From contig DSCZ01000130.1 of the NCBI GenBank assembly GCA_011048855.1, positions 1-7,538 of the forward strand: DNA of 7,538 nt. The letters are read 5' to 3'. The translations under genes were made by a program, and so were the position numbers. Source of the DNA: Desulfobacteraceae bacterium. Lineage in GTDB: Bacteria > Desulfobacterota > DSM-4660 > Desulfatiglandales > Desulfatiglandaceae. The notes under the pieces are model-generated. The model worked only from the letters and a program-made list of their open reading frames with translations. It was not told the origin of the DNA and did not search any database. Positions 1-4,829 of the stretch are shown here, one piece after another; position 1 is the stretch's first letter; each line of letters begins with the position of its first letter.

Positions 1-67
1 CGCTAAGATCGTCGTCCAAATAAAACTTCCCACTTTTCCAATCATAAAGCCCGAATCCTGAACTCAT
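1..67 (-). CDS. Start of an unidentified protein, cut by the left edge
   Basis: The minus strand opens with ATG at 67-65 and stays open to the window edge, giving 22 codons that begin MSSGFGLYDWKSGKFYLDDD. The reading frame is believable mainly because a near-perfect Shine-Dalgarno sequence lies 6 nt upstream. I do not recognise the family: the visible segment is rich in Gly, Tyr and Asp and has no signal peptide. It follows the small ORF at 262-173 by about 105 bp on the same strand and probably shares its transcript. The promoter candidate at 546-517 could serve both. The function cannot be judged from 22 residues. Confidence 0.6.
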   Translation of the reverse strand, partial: MSSGFGLYDWKSGKFYLDDDLS

Positions 68-73
68 AAGAAG

Positions 74-81
74 CCTCCTTT
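74..81 (-). promoter_or_regulatory. Strong Shine-Dalgarno for the left-edge gene
   Basis: The minus strand reads AAAGGAGG here, an eight-base match to the 16S rRNA anti-Shine-Dalgarno, placed 6 nt before the ATG at 67. It fixes the start of the truncated left-edge gene and is the best ribosome binding site in the window. Confidence 0.75.
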
Positions 82-172
82 AGAAGTCCTATTTTGAAGC
101 AATTTTTCAATATTTTAAATTCCATAAATATCTGAACTTTTTTCTAATTTTCTAAAACAACTTTTCATGCGA

Positions 173-262
173 TTAAATCCTGCTACTGGTCCGGGAGTAA
201 GCATCCCGGGCCGCGTCAAGGTATCCGACCGGATCGTACACATCATCGTAAGTACTCATCAT
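173..262 (-). CDS. 29-aa acidic small ORF, unknown function
   Basis: A 29-codon ORF starts at tandem ATGs (262-260 and 259-257) and ends in TAA at 175-173. AAGGAG at 273-268 lies 5 nt before the first ATG and 8 nt before the second, so initiation looks genuine. The peptide starts MMSTYDDVYDPVGYLDAARD and ends in SRTSSRI. It has four tyrosines and five aspartates, no cysteine, no hydrophobic segment and no signal peptide. I do not recognise it. Like the next gene downstream (67-1) it begins with a short MS...YD stretch, which may be chance or a remnant of duplication. It could be a leader peptide, a small regulatory protein or a peptide precursor. Only the ribosome binding site and the co-directional neighbour support it. 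Confidence 0.45.
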   Translation of the reverse strand: MMSTYDDVYDPVGYLDAARDAYSRTSSRI

Positions 263-934
263 AAATTCTCCTTTTCTCTGAACATTCTTTTCGAACCGAC
301 TTTACGTGCAAGCCGGACCTCCTTGACTTATATGAACAGGAAAAGCCGAAATGGAACCCCGCAAGCTCCCATACGGCATTTCGCTTCCTTCCTTGAAATC
401 GGCGAATCTCCAAATCTTCTCTTTCTTTTCTTTTTCGTTGAAACGCAAGAAGAGAGGACATCGTCATGGCCCCTCCGGGATTAAAATCGGATTGTGACAG
501 TTACGACTGATGCGCTTATATACTACCTCATCCGATACATCGTCAAGTTTTTTCCTGGAGCATGCAAAAGAATTCCGCCTCCTGTTGGCCGTTGGAAGCG
601 GCAATAATTTAAGTTTGTCGAAGAGATTACAGAAGACATCAAGGGGATGTCAACATTTTTTTTTAGCTTTACAACATATTTTTACGGTTTTTTTTATCAT
701 AAACGCTCATTGAACATCCTTGAAACGTCAAAAAACTTGAAAGGTCGAAGAAAAAATAATCGCCCATACTTAAAACGTTGCTTACTTTAGACATTAATAA
801 ATGGAGATAAATGAAAAGTTTTGATTCCCTTTTTATATTTTAAAATCAATGGGTTGAGGTTCATTGCATGGTTTTGCGAAGGCAGTGCGGGAGTGGTTTT
901 TGAGTGGGATTGTTGTCCGCAACTGCGTGTAACG
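263..934. other. AT-rich gene-free stretch
   Basis: I find no convincing gene between the small ORF and the first composite repeat. The left part holds a 22-nt pure pyrimidine tract on the plus strand (415-436) and a basic ORF that looks spurious. The centre has the leftward promoter candidate at 546-517. The right part (about 600-820) is very AT-rich with several runs of T on the plus strand. A 6-bp inverted repeat, GACATC/GATGTC (635-651), precedes a run of nine T at 656-664 and would resemble a weak plus-strand terminator, but no plus-strand gene precedes it. Confidence 0.5.
517..546 (-). promoter_or_regulatory. Candidate sigma-70 promoter reading left
   Basis: The minus strand has TTGACG (546-541), an 18-bp spacer, then TATATA (522-517). 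That is five of six matches at -35 and a fair -10. Transcription would begin near 510 and run toward the small ORF at 262 and the gene at 67, leaving a leader of about 250 nt. A second TTGACA lies upstream at 653-648 but has only a weak -10. This is a prediction by eye. Confidence 0.4.
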
Positions 935-1068
935 ATAAGGATTTCGCGACGGGGACGGCGGTACTACAGAACATCAGGGATTCGGAATTCAAAAGAACTA
1001 CATGAAAAAAAGACGATACCGACGCCGATACCGACGCCGACGCCGAGAATAAGGATATCGCGGATACA
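935..1068 (-). repeat. Composite REP-like repeat, copy A (134 bp)
   Basis: This segment is repeated at 6953-7086 in the same orientation with only two mismatches (957 and 1057). Its left part is a REP-like unit (about 939-968) that reads on the minus strand CTGTAGTACCGCCGTCCCCG and continues into GTCGCGA. A unique-looking spacer follows (about 969-1010). Next comes a hexamer tract at 1015-1044, GATACC-GACGCC-GATACC-GACGCC-GACGCC. The start of a second REP unit closes the shared part. It lies downstream of the TolC-family gene. No open frame across it looks like a real gene. Confidence 0.85.
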
Positions 1069-1084
1069 ATCCGCTCCCACAGAA
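1049..1084 (-). repeat. REP-like hairpin with GTGG head, first copy
   Basis: GCGGAT-ACA-ATCCGC at 1060-1074 is a perfect 6-bp hairpin with a 3-nt loop. On the minus strand it is preceded by CTGTGGGA, so the unit reads GTGGGAGCGGAT...ATCCGCGATATCC. The same unit recurs at 3750-3785, and the extended 40-bp match 1049-1088 / 3750-3789 has one mismatch. A truncated version ends copy B near 7086. The layout matches REP palindromes of the kind mobilised by RAYT transposases, which carry a GTAG-type head. That family link is inference. Confidence 0.75.
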
Positions 1085-1111
1085 CATTGAAAAACTACAG
1101 GCGAATAAAGG

Positions 1112-1131
1112 CCGCGACGGGGACGTCGCGG
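1112..1131 (-). terminator. Perfect 8-bp stem-loop just after tolC-family gene
   Basis: CCGCGACG (1112-1119) and CGTCGCGG (1124-1131) form an 8-bp GC-rich stem around a GGGA tetraloop (UCCC in the minus-strand RNA), 14 bp past the stop of the TolC-family gene. The following minus-strand bases, CCTTTATT, are a poor U-tract. It may act as a weak terminator or a 3'-end stabiliser. The stem matches the GCGACGtCCCCGTCGC core of the REP-like units at 935-968 and 3801-3830 but lacks a GTAG head. Confidence 0.5.
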
Positions 1132-1145
1132 ATGCGGAACGTTAA

Positions 1146-2531
1146 TCACCGAATAGGCCGGAGGTCGGGGTTCAAAATTCCCGCGGCCCGGTAAAGATCA
1201 GCCATGGCTGCGAACCTGTCCGCCTTGGCCCGGGTGAGGTCGGTTTCGGCCCTGGTCAATTGATCCTGGGTGTTGAGGATGTCGGTGATGGTTCCGACAC
1301 CGGCCCGGTATCTCGACTGGGCTGCATCGTAGGCTTCCCGTGCCGCCTCGAGCGCCTCCCGGGCACCTTCGATCAAAACCAGGGCATCGGCATGGCCCAA
1401 AAGAGCCTCGCGCACCTCCGCCATCACCGTCTGCTCGGTTTCCCGCTCCTGCGCCTCCTGGGCGGAGAGCACCTGAATGCTCCGCCTGGTTTCGTAGTAA
1501 TCGCGGCCGCCGCTGAAAAATTCCCACTCCGCGTTGATTCCCACGCTCCAGTACTTCCGTTCCACTTCGTAGGGTTTGTCAACACGGTAATCCATGTCGC
1601 TGTAGTTGTACCCCGCATCCAGGTTGACCCTGGGTACGAAACCGCCCTTGGCCAGGCTTTTGTCCTTTTCCGCAATTTCAACCGACTTGCGCGCCATTTC
1701 GAGGTCGGGCCTTTGCTTCCGGGCGCTCTCAAAGAAAAATTCCGGATCCGGAAGAGCAACCGGCACCCTCACGAGCAGGTCATCGTCGTATTGCACATTT
1801 CGATCCCTTGGAAGATCGAGCAGAACATGAAGTCGGGTCATAAGCACCTGCTCGGCGTTCGCAATCGTCACCACCCGGTTGCGGGCGGCCTCGAGTTCGG
1901 CTTTGGTCTGGAGAACCTCAAGCCGGGGCCGCATTTCCACCTTGAACCAGGCCTCGGCAGCCTTCAACTGAGTTTCCAGGCGTTCCACGGCCGCCCTGGC
2001 GGCCCGCAGATCCTCACGCACCCTGAGCAGCTCGAGGAAATAAACCTGGATCCTGTGGGTAAGGTCCAGTTGCTGCATCCGGAGGCGGGCCTCGCTCACC
2101 TCGGCCTCGAGCCCGGCCTTCCGCCAGCTGTTGAGAATTCTCAACCCGGCGAAAAGGGGTTGGGAAAGACGAAACCCGTAGGATACGGTGTTCTGATCCA
2201 GGTAATCCTGGTTGAACTCCTCGTCCGAGCGGTTGTTCAAGCGCCGGATTCCGGCGGTGGCTGAAAGTCGCGGCAGAAACTGCCCCCTGGCGGATTTGAG
2301 CCGGCTCTCGGCCGCATCCACGCCGTGTTCATAGGCCTCTACACGGGGGTTGGCCTCAAGGCCCCGTTGAACCGCCGCCTCCAGGCTGAAAATTGGAGGG
2401 ATGTCGGATGTGGTCGCCGAATCGCCCGTGGGCGCGGGAACCGGTTCCTCTCCGGAAACGAAAGTGGGGTAAGAAAAGGAAAGTAGCAGGGCTGCTGCAA
2501 GGAATAAAATCGGGAACGATTTTTTATTCAT
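1146..2531 (-). CDS. TolC-family outer-membrane channel protein
   Basis: This 461-aa protein has a signal peptide (residues 1 to about 27, MNKKS then a hydrophobic core, likely cut after FVSG). Two outer-membrane efflux protein repeats follow. The first contains LSQPLFAG near residue 135. The second contains WEFFSGG near 330 and ends with the family-typical stretch RYRAGVGTITDILNTQDQL followed by DLYRAAG. The long heptad-like helices between them fit the TolC alpha-barrel. Trimers of such proteins form an exit duct for type I secretion or RND/MFP efflux. Length is typical. The start is supported by AAGGAG at 2548-2543, 11 nt upstream, and by the signal peptide. No membrane-fusion or inner-membrane partner is adjacent, so the cargo cannot be inferred. 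A stem-loop follows the stop codon. An exact tolC orthologue is not claimed. Confidence 0.95.
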   Translation of the reverse strand: MNKKSFPILFLAAALLLSFSYPTFVSGEEPVPAPTGDSATTSDIPPIFSLEAAVQRGLEANPRVEAYEHGVDAAESRLKSARGQFLPRLSATAGIRRLNNRSDEEFNQDYLDQNTVSYGFRLSQPLFAGLRILNSWRKAGLEAEVSEARLRMQQLDLTHRIQVYFLELLRVREDLRAARAAVERLETQLKAAEAWFKVEMRPRLEVLQTKAELEAARNRVVTIANAEQVLMTRLHVLLDLPRDRNVQYDDDLLVRVPVALPDPEFFFESARKQRPDLEMARKSVEIAEKDKSLAKGGFVPRVNLDAGYNYSDMDYRVDKPYEVERKYWSVGINAEWEFFSGGRDYYETRRSIQVLSAQEAQERETEQTVMAEVREALLGHADALVLIEGAREALEAAREAYDAAQSRYRAGVGTITDILNTQDQLTRAETDLTRAKADRFAAMADLYRAAGILNPDLRPIR

Positions 2532-2563
2532 GAATACATTGGCTCCTTATGCAGGGTTTTGTA

Positions 2564-2591
2564 TCTATATTTACCAGATGTCAAGGTACAA
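2564..2591 (-). promoter_or_regulatory. Candidate promoter of the TolC-family gene
   Basis: The minus strand carries TTGTAC (2591-2586), a 16-bp spacer and TATAGA (2569-2564), predicting a start near 2557 and a leader of about 25 nt. An overlapping perfect -35, TTGACA (2584-2579), is also present but has no good -10 at normal spacing. A separate promoter fits the gap of about 117 bp and the repeat that separate this gene from hepT. Prediction by eye only. Confidence 0.4.
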
Positions 2592-2626
2592 CAATGCGTG
2601 GAAAACTTCAACAGTGGTTTTGTGTG

Positions 2627-2655
2627 GGATCGCGACGGGAAGAGGCTCCTACGGG
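2627..2655 (-). repeat. Degenerate REP-like unit overlapping the hepT stop
   Basis: The minus strand reads CCCGTAGGAGCC, then TCTTCC, then CGTCGCGATCC. It matches the head (GTAGGAGC) and tail (CGTCGCGAT) of the unit at 3830-3801, but the middle is diverged and no strong stem remains. The TAG of its GTAG head (2651-2649) is the hepT stop codon. Confidence 0.55.
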
Positions 2656-3116
2656 TTTTGTGAGCCTTTATTCCGGTCCGGGGATCGATGAAATTGGGAA
2701 AGCCCGTCGACCGCATCCAACAACTCAGGGGTCAGAGAAAGCACATTTTCAAAGATTTCAAGGATGCCTTCCGGGCTGTATTCATGCGTGATCTCGTTAC
2801 GCAGCATTCGAATCATCACCAGAGTTTCCGCGGATCGAACTATCCCGCGCTTTTCCGCCCGGTTGATCCGATCCCGGATCGTTCCAGAAGCCTCCAAATC
2901 CAGGGCGTCCATCGTCCTGAGAGCCTTTTGAACGAGCAGATCGCTTAATCTTGCGAAACGCGCGGTAAGAGCCTCGAAGCTTTCCAGGCGATCTTCGCTG
3001 AGCCCCGGGCCGACGCGGACCCCTTTGCATTTTTCGTACGAACGTGTCAAAACGCCCGCAGCCTTTTCCACTTCATTGACATGCTTCTCCAAAAGGGCAT
3101 TCAAATCCTTTTTCAT
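2649..3116 (-). CDS. hepT: HepT-like HEPN ribonuclease toxin
   Basis: This 155-aa, mainly helical protein carries the HEPN motif R-X4-H-X-Y as R106-N-E-I-T-H111-E-Y113. In characterised HepT/MntA pairs, HepT is an RNase toxin whose motif supplies the catalytic Arg and His. Its tyrosine is the residue AMPylated by MntA, which neutralises the toxin. The helix around residues 45-70 (ESFEALTARFARLSDLLVQK) is also typical. The ATG overlaps the mntA stop codon (ATGA, 3116-3113), so translation is probably coupled. The protein is slightly longer than usual because of a polar tail ending GSQNP. Its TAG stop is inside a REP-like element, so the tail may have been altered by that insertion. All motif residues are intact, so the toxin is probably functional. 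Confidence 0.9.
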   Translation of the reverse strand: MKKDLNALLEKHVNEVEKAAGVLTRSYEKCKGVRVGPGLSEDRLESFEALTARFARLSDLLVQKALRTMDALDLEASGTIRDRINRAEKRGIVRSAETLVMIRMLRNEITHEYSPEGILEIFENVLSLTPELLDAVDGLSQFHRSPDRNKGSQNP

Positions 3117-3394
3117 AGCCTGGCACCTCTTTCAACCGCCGATTTCACGAAAGGATCTTTTGTATCCCGAGCGATTATCATATCCAGTTTCTGTTCTTCG
3201 AGGGTCTCAAAGATACGCGCCTTTATCGAGAGCTTGTCAACCAGGGTCAAATGATTCGATAGAACGACAATATCGATGTCTCCTCCCCGGGCCTGATCAT
3301 CAACCCGCGAACCGAAAAGATAAATCACCGCCCCGGGGTCCTTTTCGGCCACGGCCTTCTTGATGGTTTCTTTTTCCTGTCGGCTCAATCTCAT
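3113..3394 (-). CDS. mntA: MntA-like minimal nucleotidyltransferase antitoxin
   Basis: This 93-aa protein has the polymerase-beta nucleotidyltransferase signature: G28-S29, then D39-I-D41 as paired metal-binding aspartates, and a likely third acidic residue D71 in KLDMII. Spacing is GS-X9-DXD. Family knowledge: MntA antitoxins transfer AMP to the HEPN-motif tyrosine of the cognate HepT. It is the first gene of a two-gene operon and overlaps hepT by 4 bp. There is no clear Shine-Dalgarno sequence before the ATG at 3394, and the upstream 30 bases are AT-rich. A degenerate REP-like unit lies about 28 bp upstream. Length is normal for minimal nucleotidyltransferases. Autoregulation is common for such pairs, but no operator is evident by eye. 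Confidence 0.9.
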   Translation of the reverse strand: MRLSRQEKETIKKAVAEKDPGAVIYLFGSRVDDQARGGDIDIVVLSNHLTLVDKLSIKARIFETLEEQKLDMIIARDTKDPFVKSAVERGARL

Positions 3395-3421
3395 GATTCA
3401 AAATATTTTTCGAGGGACTAC

Positions 3422-3449
3422 AATCGCTACGGGGCCGTCGCTGATACAG
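3422..3449 (-). repeat. Degenerate REP-like unit upstream of mntA
   Basis: The minus strand reads CTGTATCAGCGACGGCCCCG and then TAGCGATTG. It aligns with the better-preserved units (CTGTAGGAGC..ACGtCCCCGTcGCGAT) with a few substitutions, including GTAT in place of the GTAG head. A partial stem can form between GCGACGG and CCGTAGC. It lies in the 5' region of the mntA-hepT operon. Confidence 0.5.
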
Positions 3450-3491
3450 GTTTTACATTGAAGCATCCCGGCAGGATAATCAAGCGAAAAT

Positions 3492-3518
3492 GTCGGGTAT
3501 GGAAACCCGACCTACGGG
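3492..3518 (-). repeat. REP-like palindrome, second family, copy 1
   Basis: GTCGGGT (3492-3498) and ACCCGAC (3505-3511) form a perfect 7-bp stem with loop ATGGAA, followed by CTACGGG. On the minus strand it reads CCCGTAGGTCGGGTTTCC and then ATACCCGAC, so the GTAG head is directly attached to the stem. An identical 27-bp copy lies 68 bp to the right. The head plus stem layout matches REP elements. Confidence 0.75.
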
Positions 3519-3559
3519 ACTCGCGCGGAGACGCGAAGAAAAGCGAGAAAAGGAAAGGG

Positions 3560-3586
3560 GTCGGGTATGGAAACCCGACCTACGGG
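3560..3586 (-). repeat. REP-like palindrome, second family, copy 2
   Basis: This 27-bp segment is identical to 3492-3518 and in the same orientation, with stem GTCGGGT (3560-3566) / ACCCGAC (3573-3579) and CTAC at 3580-3583. The 41 bp between the copies is purine-rich and contains CGCGGAGACGCG. Two direct copies a short distance apart resemble the clustered REP pairs seen in other genomes. Confidence 0.75.
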
Positions 3587-3606
3587 CTACGTGGAAAATC
3601 AGGCCG

Positions 3607-3665
3607 CTCATCGGTGAACCCTCGAATTCGAGGGCACCTGTGTTTCAGCACAGGTCACCGATGAG
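3607..3665. repeat. 59-bp three-way-junction inverted repeat
   Basis: An outer 10-bp stem, CTCATCGGTG (3607-3616) with CACCGATGAG (3656-3665), encloses two further perfect inverted repeats. They are the 16-bp palindrome CCCTCGAATTCGAGGG (3619-3634) and the hairpin ACCTGTG (3636-3642) / CACAGGT (3649-3655) with loop TTTCAG. Almost every base is paired, so either strand could fold into a compact three-armed structure as RNA or extruded DNA. It is not followed by a T-run, so it is not a simple terminator. It could be a third palindromic repeat family, a structured RNA or a recombination or protein-binding site. I do not recognise it. Confidence 0.65.
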
Positions 3666-3692
3666 TATCCGCTTCCTGCTGTTTTCGCTGTT

Positions 3693-3716
3693 CTTGGCGC
3701 CTTGGCGACTTGGCGC
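3693..3716. repeat. Three tandem CTTGGCG octamers
   Basis: CTTGGCG occurs at 3693-3699, 3701-3707 and 3709-3715, each followed by one variable base, giving three 8-bp units. It lies between the three-way-junction repeat and the next REP-like unit. The function is unknown. An open frame through it is not considered coding. Confidence 0.6.
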
Positions 3717-3749
3717 GATGCAAAATCTTTTCGGCTCTTCGACGGAACG

Positions 3750-3789
3750 ATAAGGATATCGCGGATACAATCCGCTCCCACAGAGCATT
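3750..3789 (-). repeat. REP-like hairpin with GTGG head, second copy
   Basis: This matches 1049-1088 over 40 bp with one mismatch. It contains the perfect hairpin GCGGAT-ACA-ATCCGC (3761-3775), with CTGTGGGA as its minus-strand head. It is followed after about 11 bp by a co-oriented unit of a related sequence (3801-3830). This is a two-element cluster downstream of the glycosyltransferase gene ending at 3826. Confidence 0.75.
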
Positions 3790-3800
3790 AAGAAGACAGA

Positions 3801-3830
3801 GGATATCGCGACGGGGACGTTGCTCCTACA
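3801..3830 (-). repeat. REP-like unit containing the stop codon of the GT2 gene
   Basis: The minus strand reads CTGTAGGAGCAACGTCCCCG then TCGCGATATCC. The stem GCAACG/CGTCGC has a single A-C mismatch and a 4-nt loop. The TAG in the GTAG head (3828-3826) is the stop codon of the 323-aa glycosyltransferase. The stem therefore begins about 4 nt after the stop codon and would lie at the 3' end of that mRNA. Confidence 0.75.
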
Positions 3831-4797
3831 GGATAAGGCGGGTCAAACGGGAAAGCAGGACACGCTTTCTGCTCATCGGAGACTTCAGCGCTTCGCCCAT
3901 TACTTTCAAGGTGGTTTTGAAGGCCTCACCGGGACAACCCTGGTACCAGTTCACAAAAGAGCGCAAAAGCAGATTGACACCAGGATAAAGCGTATTCATA
4001 TATTCCCGGGTCAACCTTTGTCGCTCCTTCTTGGCCTCCAGCCGGCCTCCTGTTGCAAAATCATGATAAATCACCATATCAGGGCAGTAGGACACATATC
4101 GCCCCGGGAAAGCCGCCATGAAGCGGTGGTTCAGTTCCACACCTTCGGCACCGAAAACAAGCGGATCGAAGCCGCCCACCCGGTCAAAAACATCCCTGTG
4201 AACAGCCATGCTGCCTTCGGTGGACAGGACCGCCGGCAATGGATGGGAGCCAAGGTCGTAATGAAAAGGCATACCAGCTTCCCGGCCGGGAGACTTGGGA
4301 AGAATCCTGCCCCTTAAAACCGGAAATGCTTGCTCCTGCAAGGCTTGGACTGCATTGCGCACGAAAGAAGGGTGGACAATGCAATCGTCGTCCAGGAAAA
4401 GCAGATTGTTGCTTCTTGCAAAATACGCCCCGATGTTCCGCCCCTCGGAAGGAAGAAGATTCGCGGGTGAAAATACATGTAATAAAGGGTATTCAGCGAG
4501 GCGCGTTAAAAGCTCCCTGTTCCCGCCGTTATCCACCAGGATGATTTCAAAATCCTGAATGTCCTGGGTGAAAAGGGAGTCCAGGCAGTCGAAAAGCGCC
4601 GGTCCGGTCCGGAAAGACACCACCACAGCGGAAGCGGACACGGCACCCCCGTCCCTGCGGTCGTGGGGGGCCAAATCGTCATACCGGGCGGTCTTCCGGT
4701 AAACCTTTACCACGTCCCTTGCCTCGGAGAACCGTTTCTGCAAAAAGAGCGACCTGGCCTGTTCAAAAAGTTCGACTGCCCGGATATTTGGGTTCAT
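3826..4797 (-). CDS. GT2 glycosyltransferase with TPR-like N-terminus
   Basis: This 323-aa cytoplasmic enzyme starts with a helical hairpin (about residues 5-35, FEQARSLFLQKRFSEARDVV) resembling one TPR unit. A GT-A family 2 domain follows: AVVVSFRTGPALFDCLDSL (57-75), IILVDNGG (85-92), GRNIGAYFARSN (119-130) and the metal-binding LFLDDDC at 133-139. The later region (VGGFDP..FGAEGVELNHR, 207-225) corresponds to the usual GGFDE...GEDVEL..R acceptor site, but the expected acidic ED is AEG here. Such enzymes transfer sugars from nucleotide-sugars. Donor and acceptor cannot be read from the sequence. The gene is 32 bp after the two-domain glycosyltransferase and likely in its operon. The ribosome binding site is weak. 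An in-frame stop lies a short way upstream with no alternative ATG, so 4797 is the best start. Confidence 0.9.
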   Translation of the reverse strand: MNPNIRAVELFEQARSLFLQKRFSEARDVVKVYRKTARYDDLAPHDRRDGGAVSASAVVVSFRTGPALFDCLDSLFTQDIQDFEIILVDNGGNRELLTRLAEYPLLHVFSPANLLPSEGRNIGAYFARSNNLLFLDDDCIVHPSFVRNAVQALQEQAFPVLRGRILPKSPGREAGMPFHYDLGSHPLPAVLSTEGSMAVHRDVFDRVGGFDPLVFGAEGVELNHRFMAAFPGRYVSYCPDMVIYHDFATGGRLEAKKERQRLTREYMNTLYPGVNLLLRSFVNWYQGCPGEAFKTTLKVMGEALKSPMSRKRVLLSRLTRLIL

Positions 4798-4829
4798 CGG
4801 GAATCCATGGAGGGAAAAGTCGGCATATT

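Noticed and set aside
243..467. 74-codon minus-strand open frame preceded by GGAGG
   Set aside because: The spacing is tolerable, but the product is a low-complexity basic peptide partly derived from a purine-rich tract. It also runs into the better-supported small ORF at 262.
635..664. Plus-strand intrinsic terminator (6-bp stem then nine T)
   Set aside because: The stem is short with an AACA gap before the T-run, and no plus-strand gene precedes it.
964..1149. Minus-strand open frame with Gly-Val repeats just after tolC
   Set aside because: The Gly-Val pattern comes from the GATACC/GACGCC hexamer tract in the composite repeat, and the frame has no independent support.
1260..2264. Long plus-strand open frame (334 codons) opposite the TolC-family gene
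   Set aside because: It is an antisense shadow of a well-supported gene, has no ribosome binding site, and its translation resembles no family that I know.
3492..3586. Two identical 27-bp repeats with a 41-bp spacer, as in a minimal CRISPR array
   Set aside because: There are only two copies, they are REP-like with a GTAG head, the surrounding DNA has other palindromes, and there is no cas gene.
3607..3665. Integron attC site or intrinsic terminator
   Set aside because: No attC core-site consensus or extrahelical-base pattern is visible, and there is no T-run on either side. The two internal perfect arms do not fit a terminator.
3490..3753. Plus-strand open frame of 87 codons through the repeat island
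   Set aside because: It reads straight through two palindromic repeats, the three-way junction and the octamers. Such frames are a typical artefact of repeat DNA.
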